A DNA stretch of 64,000 bases from Psychromarinibacter sp048262455. Its GTDB lineage: Bacteria > Pseudomonadota > Alphaproteobacteria > Rhodobacterales > Rhodobacteraceae. Location of the stretch: contig JBLXFD010000005.1 of assembly GCA_048262455.1 (NCBI GenBank), positions 130,824-194,823 of the forward strand, read 5' to 3'. Both the position numbers and the translations under genes were made by a program. The notes beneath the pieces are model-generated. The model was not told the DNA's origin. It ran no database searches and saw nothing but the letters and a program-made list of their open reading frames with translations. This document shows, in pieces, positions 35,804 through 43,570 of this stretch. Each line of letters opens with the position of its first letter. Positions within the stretch are counted from its first letter, which is position 1.

Positions 35804-36415
35804 TTAATGGGCGAATATGTCGATTTCAGGCCAGCCGGCCAGGTCCAGCCGGGCGCGGGTGGGCAGGAAGTCGAAGCAGGCCTGCGCAAGGTCGGTACGC
35901 CCCTCGCGCGCAAGGCGCTCGTCCAGCTTTTCCTTCAGCCGGTGCAGGTACAGCACGTCCGAGGCGGCGTAATCCAGCTGCGCCGGCGTCAGGTCGGTCG
36001 CGCCCCAGTCGCTGGTCTGCTGCTGCTTGGAGACATCCACCTCCACCAGTTCCTGCAACAGGTACTTCAGCCCGTGCCGGTCGGTGTAGGTGCGGATCAG
36101 CTTCGACGCGATCTTGGTGCAATAGACCGGCTGCGCCAGCGCGCCGAAGGCGTTGTAGAGCGCGGCGATGTCGAAGCGGCCGAAGTGGAACAGCTTCAGC
36201 ACCTGCGGATCGTTCAGCATCCGGCACAGGTTCGGCGCCTCGGTCTGGCCCCTGGCCACCTGCACCATGTGCGCGTGGCCGTCGCCGCCGGACATCTGCA
36301 CCACGCACAGGCGGTCGCGGTGCGGGTTCAGGCCCATCGTCTCGCAGTCGATGGCGACGACCGGGCCCAGGTCCAGGCCGTCGGGCAGGTCGCCCTGGTA
36401 GAGATGGTTGGTCAC
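35804..36415 (-). CDS. Ribonuclease D-like 3'-5' exonuclease (exonuclease domain only)
   Basis: 203 residues, only the DEDDy exonuclease domain of RNase D: VAIDCETMG (Asp, Glu), FHFGRFDIAAL (Asp) and DYAASDVLYL (Tyr, Asp). The HRDC domains of full RNase D are missing, as in the short form common in alphaproteobacteria. It may trim tRNA or other RNA 3' ends. It lies 9 bases upstream of kdsD on the same strand and so may lead the kdsD-lptCAB unit. Confidence 0.92.
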   Translation of the reverse strand: MTNHLYQGDLPDGLDLGPVVAIDCETMGLNPHRDRLCVVQMSGGDGHAHMVQVARGQTEAPNLCRMLNDPQVLKLFHFGRFDIAALYNAFGALAQPVYCTKIASKLIRTYTDRHGLKYLLQELVEVDVSKQQQTSDWGATDLTPAQLDYAASDVLYLHRLKEKLDERLAREGRTDLAQACFDFLPTRARLDLAGWPEIDIFAH

Positions 36416-36488
36416 GTCCGGCTCCTTGACAGGTGATGCGGCGCATAGCCTGCCCGGCCGCGCCTGTAAATGCGCGGCCGGAGCGGGG

Positions 36489-36977
36489 TCAAAGCGTTTC
36501 TAGCACCGCCTCGCCCGAGGTCATCTCGCAGACCCCGGGTTTTTCCTCGGCGCCGACATGGGTGATGACACCGTCCTCGACCACCACCGCGTAACGCTTG
36601 GAGCGGCCGATCAGCCCGGCGGGCGGAGCGGAGAATTCCTGCCCCAGCGCGCGCGTCACCTCACCCTCGGAATCGGCAAGCATGGTGATGCCCGCCTCGT
36701 CCGCGCCCAGCTGGCTGCCCCAGGCGGACAGGGTGAACGGGTCGTTGACGGACAGGCAGATCACCTCGTCCACGCCCTTTTCGCGCAGCTTGTCCGCCAC
36801 CCGCACGAAGCTAGGCAGGTGGGCCGTGCTGCAGGTGCCGGTGAAGGCCCCCGGCAGGGCGAAGATCACCACCTTGCGGTTCTTCAGCTTCTCTTCCAGG
36901 TCCACCGGCGCGGGACGGGTGCCGCCCATCGTCAGAACTGTTGCCACTGGAAACTTATCGCCGACTTGCAAACCCAT
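36489..36977 (-). CDS. Peroxiredoxin, Prx5 type
   Basis: 162 residues from the ATG at 36977. The peroxidatic Cys49 is in LPGAFTGTCS, the Prx5-type active site (PGAFTPTCS with one substitution, Pro to Gly). The late Cys150 in PGVCEMTSGEAVLETL is a candidate second cysteine. It reduces hydrogen peroxide or organic peroxides in the cytoplasm with thiol donors. It is divergent from the flavoprotein gene at 37053, with 75 bases between them. Confidence 0.93.
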   Translation of the reverse strand: MGLQVGDKFPVATVLTMGGTRPAPVDLEEKLKNRKVVIFALPGAFTGTCSTAHLPSFVRVADKLREKGVDEVICLSVNDPFTLSAWGSQLGADEAGITMLADSEGEVTRALGQEFSAPPAGLIGRSKRYAVVVEDGVITHVGAEEKPGVCEMTSGEAVLETL

Positions 36978-37052
36978 TGCGGGTACCCTTCCTTGGTTGC
37001 CTTCGGCAACGGATATAGGAGAAGGTCCGCCGGACGCCAAGCGGAGGAAGTG

Positions 37053-38258
37053 ATGGACGATATCGTGGTGATCGGGGCGGGCCAGGCCGGGGCCTCGCTG
37101 GTGGCGCGGCTTCGCAAGGAGGGCTTTGGCGGCCGCATCACCCTGATCGGCGAGGAACCCGCGCTGCCCTACGAGCGTCCGCCGCTGTCCAAGGCCTACC
37201 TGCTGGGCGAGATGGAGCGCGAGCGCCTGTACCTGCGCCCCGCCAGCTTCTACGCCGAGAACGACATAGAGGTGGTGACGGACCTCCGGGTCGACGCCAT
37301 CGACCGGGGCGGGCAGGTGGTGCTGGCCGGTGACCGCAAGATCCACTACGGGCAGCTGGCGCTGACCACCGGCTCGGTCCCGCGGCGTCTGCCGGCGGCG
37401 ATCGGCGGGGATCTCGGGGGTGTCTACTGCGTGCGCGGCCTCGCCGACGTCGACGCCATGGCACCCGAATTCCGCGAGGGCGCGCGGGCGCTGGTGGTGG
37501 GCGGCGGCTACATCGGGCTGGAGGCCGCGGCGGTTGCGGCGAAGAGCGGCATGAAGGTGACGGTTGTGGAAATGGCCGACCGCATCCTGCAGCGCGTCGC
37601 TTCGCCCGAAACCTCGGCCTACTTCCGCGAGCTGCACCGGTCCCACGGCGTCGAGATCCGCGAGGGCACCGGCCTGCAGAAGCTGACCGGCGAGGGCCGG
37701 GTCACCGGCGCGGTGCTGAGCCACGGCGAGGAGATCGCGGCGGACGTGGTGATCGTCGGCATCGGCATCTCGCCCGCCACAGCGCTGGCCGAGGCCAGCG
37801 AGATCGAGGTGGAGAACGGGATTCGCTGCGACATCCGGGGCCGCACCTCGGACGAGGCCATCTGGTCCGCCGGCGATTGTGCCTCTTTCCCCTACAAGGA
37901 CGCGCGGATGCGGCTGGAGAGCGTGCAAAATGCCATCGACATGGCCGAATGCGTGGCCTGCAACATGCTGGGGGCCGGGCAGGACTACATCCCGCAGCCG
38001 TGGTTCTGGTCGGACCAGTACGACGTCAAGCTGCAGATCGCCGGGCTTTCGGCGGGCTACGACCGGATCGTCACCCGGGGCGAGGGGCGCGCGGTGGCCT
38101 ACTGGTACTACCGGGGCGACCAGCTACTGGCGGTGGACGCGATGAACGACGCGCGCAGCTACATGGTGGGCAAGCGGCTGCTGGCGGCGGGCAAGTCGCC
38201 CGACCCGGCGGCGGTGGCCGATATGGGCACCGACCTCAAGGCCCTGCTGAAAGGATAG
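37053..38258 (+). CDS. FAD-dependent oxidoreductase, ferredoxin/rubredoxin reductase-like
   Basis: 401 residues. It has two Rossmann loops, IGAGQAGASLVARL near the start for FAD and VVGGGYIGLEAAAVAA near residue 150 for NAD(P)H, and the SAGDCA motif near residue 270. The layout matches putidaredoxin/rhodocoxin reductase-type proteins that pass electrons from NADH to a ferredoxin. The partner is not in this window. A GGAGGAAG ribosome site precedes the ATG. It is followed by rsmD after three bases. Confidence 0.9.
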   Translation: MDDIVVIGAGQAGASLVARLRKEGFGGRITLIGEEPALPYERPPLSKAYLLGEMERERLYLRPASFYAENDIEVVTDLRVDAIDRGGQVVLAGDRKIHYGQLALTTGSVPRRLPAAIGGDLGGVYCVRGLADVDAMAPEFREGARALVVGGGYIGLEAAAVAAKSGMKVTVVEMADRILQRVASPETSAYFRELHRSHGVEIREGTGLQKLTGEGRVTGAVLSHGEEIAADVVIVGIGISPATALAEASEIEVENGIRCDIRGRTSDEAIWSAGDCASFPYKDARMRLESVQNAIDMAECVACNMLGAGQDYIPQPWFWSDQYDVKLQIAGLSAGYDRIVTRGEGRAVAYWYYRGDQLLAVDAMNDARSYMVGKRLLAAGKSPDPAAVADMGTDLKALLKG

Positions 38259-38261
38259 CCG

Positions 38262-38825
38262 ATGCGGATCATCGCCGGCGCGCTGCGCGGGCTGCGGCTG
38301 GCCGATGTCGGCAAGGGCGACGCCGAGGCGCACCTGCGCCCCACCTCCGACCGCGTGCGCGAGGCGCTGTTCAACGTGCTGACGGGGGGCCACTTCGGCG
38401 ATCCCGTCACCGACGCGCGAGTGCTGGACCTGTTCGCGGGCACCGGCGCGCTGGGGCTGGAGGCCCTGTCGCGCGGCGCGTCGCAGGTCACTTTCGTGGA
38501 CGACGGCGCCGCCGCGCGGGCGCTGATCCGCGAGAACATGGGGCTGGCGAAGGCGGGCGGGCGGGCCAAGCTGTACCGCCGCGACGCGACGCGGCTGGGC
38601 GAGGCGCCGGGGCGGTTCTCGCTGGTGTTCCTCGATCCGCCCTACGGGCGCGGGCTGGGCCCCGCCGCGCTGGCCTCGGCGCGCGAGGGCAGCTGGCTGG
38701 AGCCCGGGGCGCTGGTGGTCTGGGAAGAGGCCGCGCCGCAGGTCCCGCCCCCCGGCTTCGCCTTGCACGAGACCCGCCGCTACGGCGACACCCACATCAC
38801 TTTCCTGGAGCATGACCCCGCATGA
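38262..38825 (+). CDS. rsmD: 16S rRNA (guanine(966)-N2)-methyltransferase RsmD
   Basis: 187 residues. The SAM-binding loop DLFAGTGALGLEAL and the catalytic (N/D)PPY motif FLDPPYG are present, with the family start MRIIAGALRGLRL. It methylates G966 of 16S rRNA. It overlaps the HAD hydrolase gene by four bases (ATGA). Confidence 0.96.
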   Translation: MRIIAGALRGLRLADVGKGDAEAHLRPTSDRVREALFNVLTGGHFGDPVTDARVLDLFAGTGALGLEALSRGASQVTFVDDGAAARALIRENMGLAKAGGRAKLYRRDATRLGEAPGRFSLVFLDPPYGRGLGPAALASAREGSWLEPGALVVWEEAAPQVPPPGFALHETRRYGDTHITFLEHDPA

Positions 38826-39472
38826 CCCGTCCCGACCTTGTGATCTTCGACTGCGACGGTGTGCTGGTGGACAGCGAGCCGGTCACCGCGCGGCTGCTGC
38901 AAGGCAGCCTGGCCGCCCACGGGCTGGAGATGTCGCTGGAGCGGATCGACCTGCTGTTCACCGGCGGCACCATGGCCACCGTCGCCGAGAAGGCGCGCGA
39001 GATGGGGGCGGACCTGCCGCCAAGCTGGAGCGACGATTTCTACGAGGTGATGTACGCCGAACTGGCGCGCAGCACCCCGATGATCGAGGGGGTCGAGGCG
39101 GTGCTGGACCGGCTGGACGCGGCGGGGGTGCCCTATGCCGTGGGCTCGAACGGGGCCGAGCGGAAGATGCGGATCACCCTGGGCCAGCACCCCGGCCTGC
39201 TGGCGCGGCTGGAGGCGCGGATCTACTCCGCCCACACCCTCGGCGTCGCCAAGCCGGACCCCGAGCTGTACCTGATCCCGGCGCGCGAGGCCGGGGTGGA
39301 CCCGGCGCGCTGCGCGGTGGTCGATGACAGTCCCACCGGCTGCACCGCCGGAGTGCGCGCGGGGATGCGGACGCTGGGCTTCGCGGCCCATGACGACGGC
39401 GCGCGGCTGAAGGCGGTGGGGGCCGAGGTGTTCCACCGGATGGCGGACCTGCCCGGCCTGCTGGGCGTCTGA
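38822..39472 (+). CDS. HAD family hydrolase (phosphoglycolate phosphatase-like)
   Basis: 216 residues. Motif I is FDCDGVLVDSE, motif II the GSNGA segment, motif III the Lys in AKPDPELY, motif IV VDDSPTG. It is a class of small cytoplasmic phosphatases with a helical cap (beta-phosphoglucomutase/phosphoglycolate phosphatase type). The substrate is unknown. It is coupled to rsmD and converges with pncA across four bases. Confidence 0.9.
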   Translation: MTRPDLVIFDCDGVLVDSEPVTARLLQGSLAAHGLEMSLERIDLLFTGGTMATVAEKAREMGADLPPSWSDDFYEVMYAELARSTPMIEGVEAVLDRLDAAGVPYAVGSNGAERKMRITLGQHPGLLARLEARIYSAHTLGVAKPDPELYLIPAREAGVDPARCAVVDDSPTGCTAGVRAGMRTLGFAAHDDGARLKAVGAEVFHRMADLPGLLGV

Positions 39473-39475
39473 CCC

Positions 39476-40072
39476 TTACGCCAGCACCACGCCCGCCCCG
39501 CTCATCCCCGCCTGCGCGGCGGCGAGCGACCCGTTCAGGTCGATCGCGCGGCACAGGTCCTGCCGCACGGCGACGGCAAATCCCAGCCGCGCCGCGTCCT
39601 GCGCCGAGAAGTTGACGCAGAAATCCGTGGCCAGCCCCACCATCGTCAGGTCGTCGATGCCGCGGGTGCGCAGGTAACCCTCCAGCCCGGTGGGGGTGGC
39701 GTGGTCGTTCTCAAAGAAGGCGGAATAGCTGTCCACCGCAGGGTTGTGCCCCTTGCGCAGGATCAGATCGGCGCGGTCCACCTCCAGCTCCGGGTGGAAG
39801 GCGGCGCCGGGGCTGCCCTGCACGCAGTGGTCGGGCCAGAGGGTCTGTTCACCGTAGGGCATCGTCACCGTCTCGAACGGCGCCTTGCCCGGGTGCTGCG
39901 ACGCGAAGGAGGAGTGGCCGGCGGAGTGCCAGTCCTGCGTCAGGATCACCACGGGGAACTCCGTCATCAGGGCGTTGATACCGGGGACGATGGCATTGCC
40001 CCCCTCCACCGCCAGCGCACCGCCGGGGCAGAAATCGTTCTGGACGTCGATGACGACGAGCGCCTGGCGCAT
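39476..40072 (-). CDS. pncA: Bifunctional nicotinamidase/pyrazinamidase
   Basis: 198 residues. The catalytic triad and metal site are in VIDVQNDFCPGG (Asp), LTQDWHSAGH (Asp, His), LRKGHNP (Lys) and GLATDFCVNF (Cys). It converts nicotinamide to nicotinate, feeding PncB, whose gene is also in this window (11438-12730). A GGAGACC lies before its ATG. Confidence 0.95.
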   Translation of the reverse strand: MRQALVVIDVQNDFCPGGALAVEGGNAIVPGINALMTEFPVVILTQDWHSAGHSSFASQHPGKAPFETVTMPYGEQTLWPDHCVQGSPGAAFHPELEVDRADLILRKGHNPAVDSYSAFFENDHATPTGLEGYLRTRGIDDLTMVGLATDFCVNFSAQDAARLGFAVAVRQDLCRAIDLNGSLAAAQAGMSGAGVVLA

Positions 40073-40174
40073 GGGGGTCTCCTTGGCTGAACCGCCGGAA
40101 CCTTAGCAGCGGACCGCCGGGTTTCAATCCACGGCGCTTGCGGCAGCGGGCGCGGCGGGCTATGGCGCCTGCCC

Positions 40175-41068
40175 ATGTTCACCGTCGCCGCCCTGTACCG
40201 CTTCACCCGCTTCACGGACCCCGCCGCCCTGCGGCCGGGCCTGCAGGCGCTGTGCGAGGCCGAGGGGGTGCGGGGCACCCTGCTGCTGGCGCGCGAGGGC
40301 ATCAACGGCACCATCGCGGGGACGGCCGAGGGCGTGGATGCCGTGCTGGCGGGCATTCGCGCGCTGCCGGGCTGTGTCGGGCTGGACTGCAAGATGAGCC
40401 TCGCCGCCGAGATGCCGTTCCGCCGCGCCAAGGTGCGGCTGAAGCGCGAGATCGTCACCATGGGCGCGCCCGAGGTGGACCCCGCCGCCGCCGTTGGCCG
40501 CTATGTCGACCCCGCGGACTGGAACGCCCTGATCGCCCGGCCCGACGTGGCGGTGATCGACACCCGCAACGACTACGAGGTGGCGATCGGCAGTTTCGAG
40601 GGCGCGGTCGACCCCGGCACCCGCAGCTTCCGCGACTTTCCCGCGTGGTGGCAGGCCAACCGCGACCGCTTCGAGGGCAAGCGCCTGGCGATGTTCTGCA
40701 CCGGCGGCATCCGCTGCGAGAAGGCCACCAGCTACCTGCTGGGGCAGGGGGTGGAAGAGGTGCACCACCTGAAGGGCGGGATCCTGAAGTACCTCGAGGA
40801 AGTGCCGGAGGAAGACAGCCTCTGGCAGGGCGCCTGCTTCGTCTTCGACGGCCGCGTCAGCCTGGAGCACGGGCTGCGCGAGGGGGACCACGTGCTGTGC
40901 CACGCCTGCCGCCGTCCGCTGGAGCCGGGCGACCGGGCGCGGCCGGAGTACGAGCAGGGGGTGTCCTGCCACCACTGCCTGGACGAACACGGTGAGTCGG
41001 ACCGCGCCCGTTTCCGCGAGCGCGAGCGGCAGATCCGGCTGGAAAAGGCGCGCCGGACAGTCGGCTGA
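40175..41068 (+). CDS. trhO: Oxygen-dependent tRNA uridine(34) hydroxylase TrhO (rhodanese family)
   Basis: 297 residues. An N-terminal YceA-type domain (REGINGTIAG) precedes a rhodanese domain with the active-site Cys in MFCTGGIRCEKA, and a C-terminal zinc-like region with HACRRPLEPG and CHHCLDEH. TrhO hydroxylates U34 of certain tRNAs using oxygen. It is a single gene; its stop codon directly precedes the first of two inverted motifs upstream of the curli genes. Confidence 0.95.
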   Translation: MFTVAALYRFTRFTDPAALRPGLQALCEAEGVRGTLLLAREGINGTIAGTAEGVDAVLAGIRALPGCVGLDCKMSLAAEMPFRRAKVRLKREIVTMGAPEVDPAAAVGRYVDPADWNALIARPDVAVIDTRNDYEVAIGSFEGAVDPGTRSFRDFPAWWQANRDRFEGKRLAMFCTGGIRCEKATSYLLGQGVEEVHHLKGGILKYLEEVPEEDSLWQGACFVFDGRVSLEHGLREGDHVLCHACRRPLEPGDRARPEYEQGVSCHHCLDEHGESDRARFRERERQIRLEKARRTVG

Positions 41069-41435
41069 CGGCTGTTATCCCATGACAACGGCGGGTGCTT
41101 CGGCCCCTTGGAAGCGCATTCGGCAATCTTCGCAAAGATGACGCCCGGTCACGCGCAGCATTGCTGCCGCGCCGTCCCGCCGGCATGTTCCCCGCGCACC
41201 CCCTGCCATTTCAATGACTTGAACCGCCGCGCGCCGCGCCGGGTGGCGATTGTCATCGGATAACAACCGCGGCGAAATCCCATAACCCCCTGCTGACATT
41301 GCCTGACTTGGCGACCTGCCTCAGCTTTGGCTCATCGGCACAGCGCCACCGGCACAACGCCAGGCACCACGCCACGGGGCAGCCGCCACACGAAACCCAA
41401 ACGTCCTTGCGGACACCACAACCGGAGTTACAGAG
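41069..41435. promoter_or_regulatory. Curli gene upstream region with two inverted 20-bp motifs
   Basis: This 367-base stretch holds no supported gene. Two copies of the 20-bp motif TTGTCATSGGATAACARCCG, 18 of 20 positions identical, face each other: minus strand at 41069-41088 and plus strand at 41250-41269. A partial echo, TCCCATAAC, lies at 41278-41286. Such spaced copies suggest a regulator that loops or binds cooperatively upstream of the curlin gene at 41436. No clear -35/-10 could be assigned. The curlin ATG follows GGAGTTACAGAG. Confidence 0.5.
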
Positions 41436-41888
41436 ATGACCTTCACCGCATTCAAGAAAGCTTCCCTTTCCGCTCTCGTCGCCGCCACCCTGCTGGCCGC
41501 CGCTCCTGCGTCTGCCGCCTGTAACTGGGGCAACTCCGCCAACGTGAACGCCAATGGCTGGGGCAACGGCGTCGGCGTCGGCCAGCGCGGCTGCCGCAAC
41601 CACACCGAGGTGAACCAGCGCGGCTGGGGCAACTCGATCATCTCCACCCAGGACGGTGCCAAGAACACCACCGTGATCGGCCAGCAGGGCGCCTGGAACG
41701 AGACCAACACCCGCCAGAACGGCCGTCACAACACCGTCGGCGTCGCGCAGATCGGCAACGGCAACAAGGCCGAGGTGGACCAGGACGGCCGCCACAACAT
41801 GACCGGCGTGATCCAGCTGGGCAACGGCAACAACGCCACCGTCAACACCCGCGGCCGCGGCAACACCGCGCTGATCATCCAGTACTGA
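41436..41888 (+). CDS. Curlin repeat protein (CsgA-like)
   Basis: 150 residues. The signal peptide ends near residue 27 (PASAA). From about residue 40 the mature protein is ten 11-residue units of the form Q-x-G-x-x-N-x5 (for example QRGCRNHTEVN, QDGAKNTTVIG, QIGNGNKAEVD), the strand-turn-strand pattern of curli subunits, ending TALIIQY. Two cysteines (in ACNWGN and RGCRN) are unusual for a curlin. It should be secreted and assemble as amyloid fibre, with a CsgG channel encoded elsewhere. It heads a three-gene cassette. Confidence 0.85.
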   Translation: MTFTAFKKASLSALVAATLLAAAPASAACNWGNSANVNANGWGNGVGVGQRGCRNHTEVNQRGWGNSIISTQDGAKNTTVIGQQGAWNETNTRQNGRHNTVGVAQIGNGNKAEVDQDGRHNMTGVIQLGNGNNATVNTRGRGNTALIIQY

Positions 41889-41974
41889 CCCCCTGCGTGC
41901 CGGGCGGACCTCCCCCGCCCGGCACGCGCCTTCCGCAACCTCCCGCCACCCGGCGGCACAACAGGAGACACCCC

Positions 41975-42382
41975 ATGTCCGGTACGTTCATGAAACTCGG
42001 CGCCCTCGTCCTTCCCGCGGCTGCCGCCTCTTTCGCCTTGCTCGGCACCGACGCGGGGGACGCCCATACCAGCGACCCCGACGCGCCGATGACCTGCAGG
42101 ATCGCGGTCAGCAAGGACCGCTTCGGCCAGACCTACGAGGGCGAGATCCACGCCCGCACCACCGTCCAGGGCGAGTACGAGCTGACACTCGTCGGCCGCG
42201 GCGGCGGCAGCACCCGGATCAGCCAGAGCGGCGAATTCCTGGTGCGCGCCGGCGAGACCGAGGTGATCGGCCAGGCCACGCTGGGCGGCACCGCCGCCAG
42301 CGGCGTCAAGGCAGAGCTGACCCTGCGGGTCGGCGGCAAGACCTACGTCTGCGGCACGGGCGACAGCACCACCCGCCTCTGA
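41975..42382 (+). CDS. csgH: Curli assembly protein CsgH-like (CsgC/CsgH family)
   Basis: 135 residues from the ATG at 41975 (ACAGGAG upstream). The signal peptide ends around residue 30. The mature protein is a small immunoglobulin-like fold with one Cys near each end (MTCRIAV and TYVCGTG), consistent with a disulphide, and YEGEIHARTTVQGEYELTL, in the pattern of alphaproteobacterial CsgH. CsgH-type proteins keep curlin from polymerising in the periplasm. It sits between the two curlin genes. The gene symbol rests on family resemblance and context. Confidence 0.75.
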   Translation: MSGTFMKLGALVLPAAAASFALLGTDAGDAHTSDPDAPMTCRIAVSKDRFGQTYEGEIHARTTVQGEYELTLVGRGGGSTRISQSGEFLVRAGETEVIGQATLGGTAASGVKAELTLRVGGKTYVCGTGDSTTRL

Positions 42383-42426
42383 CCCACCATTCCATCCGTC
42401 ACGTTCCACCCGAAAGGATTATCGCC

Positions 42427-42828
42427 ATGCAACGCATCCTCATCGCCGTCACTCTCGCCGTGACCACTGCCTTCACCGTTCCGGCCGCCCCGGCTGCCGC
42501 CGGCGGCACCATCACCTGGGGCTACACCGCCAAGAACGAAAGCGAGGCGCGGCGGATGCGGGCGGGGCTGGCGATCTACAGCCTGCTGAACGGCAAGCGC
42601 GGCAATGCGCAGGTCAACCAGAACGGCGACAACAATTCCGCCGGCATCCTGCAGGGCGGCCGCAACAACACCGCGATCGTTCACCAGGAAGGCCGCGACC
42701 ACAGCGGCAGCATCGCCCAGGGCGGCGACAACAACGCCTGCGGGCTGTTCCAGTACGGCCGCGGCGCCAATGGCCACGTGCGCCAGTCCGGCGGCCAGAC
42801 CTGCGTGGTGATCCAGCGCGGGTTCTGA
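42427..42828 (+). CDS. Second curlin repeat protein (CsgB/CsgA-like)
   Basis: 133 residues with a signal peptide ending near residue 25 (APAAAGG). After a 35-residue N-terminal region (MRAGLAIYSLLNGKRG) come about seven 11-residue curlin units (QNGDNNSAGIL, QGGRNNTAIVH, QGGDNNACGLF, QYGRGANGHVR and so on). The extra N-terminal helix and fewer, less regular repeats suggest a nucleator (CsgB-like) role, by analogy only. Two cysteines lie in the last third. A strong terminator follows. Confidence 0.8.
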   Translation: MQRILIAVTLAVTTAFTVPAAPAAAGGTITWGYTAKNESEARRMRAGLAIYSLLNGKRGNAQVNQNGDNNSAGILQGGRNNTAIVHQEGRDHSGSIAQGGDNNACGLFQYGRGANGHVRQSGGQTCVVIQRGF

Positions 42829-42897
42829 CCCGATCACGGTTCTCCCAAAGGCTTCGAGACGCTGTTCCGCGTCATCCCCGTTCCCTCGAAGCCTCCT

Positions 42898-42925
42898 GCC
42901 CGCCGGTTCGCCGGCGGGCCTTTTT
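42898..42925 (+). terminator. Intrinsic terminator after the curli cassette
   Basis: A 9-bp perfect stem GCCCGCCGG/CCGGCGGGC with a TTCG tetraloop is followed by C and TTTTT on the plus strand. It ends the curlin-csgH-curlin transcript. The T-run touches the stop codon of the convergent gene. Confidence 0.9.
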
Positions 42926-43551
42926 CATTCCGGGGAGGCGAGGCTGTGGTGGACCTGCGGGCGGTAGCCATGGCGCAGCATCGCCACCAGCGGTTCCGGC
43001 GTCAGGACCTTGACGGCGCCTTGCGGCAGCGGGACGGGAGCGGCGTAGCCGTCGAAGCTCCATTGGTGGGCATGGTCCTGCCACGCCAGCACCGGCCCCT
43101 CGGGGCCCGCGTAGATCGTGCCATCGGGCAGATCCGCCGCCTCTGCCCGGAACGTCACCTGCCTGCCGCCCCGCGCGATCCGCGCGCGGTGCAGGGTCCG
43201 GTCGATGGTATGTGGCAGCGTCCGCCCCGCCTCGGCGCCGCCATGCACCGTCTCCCACAACCGGGTGAAGGCGCGGTAGTCGGCGCGGCGGCAGGTGGCG
43301 CAGGGGCGGTGGCCGGCGGCGAGGGCGGTGGCCTCGTCGAGGAAGAACAGCTCGGTATAGCGCCGCGGCGCCATGACCGGCCGGCGGCGGTCCTTGAAGG
43401 TCAGCGTGCAGCAGACCCAGTTCTGGTGAGCGTGGGTCTTCACGACGGTGCGGTGGTCGTCGTGAAGGATCCCGCGGTTGCCCATCATGGTGCCGCGCGC
43501 CGGGACAGCGCGCAGGGTGCCGAAGGGGTCGACGCGGTTCTGCAGGGTCAT
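42925..43551 (-). CDS. Conserved hypothetical protein with CxxC motif
   Basis: 208 residues, cytoplasmic. It opens MTLQNRVDPFGTLRAV with GTMMGNRG soon after, followed by ELFFLDEATALAAGHRPCATCRRADY. This pattern is a conserved alphaproteobacterial family of unknown function; the CATC pair could bind metal or act in redox. The ATG at 43551 has a weak ribosome site. It is 19 bases downstream of kdgD on the same strand, so it may be the last gene of that transcript, but it has no clear tie to sugar acids. Confidence 0.75.
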   Translation of the reverse strand: MTLQNRVDPFGTLRAVPARGTMMGNRGILHDDHRTVVKTHAHQNWVCCTLTFKDRRRPVMAPRRYTELFFLDEATALAAGHRPCATCRRADYRAFTRLWETVHGGAEAGRTLPHTIDRTLHRARIARGGRQVTFRAEAADLPDGTIYAGPEGPVLAWQDHAHQWSFDGYAAPVPLPQGAVKVLTPEPLVAMLRHGYRPQVHHSLASPE

Positions 43552-43570
43552 GCCGCGCCGCCCCCTCGGC

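Noticed and set aside
36489..37928. Long fused frame joining the peroxiredoxin to 480 residues
   Set aside because: Residues before MGLQVGDKFP are antisense to the divergent flavoprotein gene; the ATG at 36977 gives a complete Prx5-type protein.
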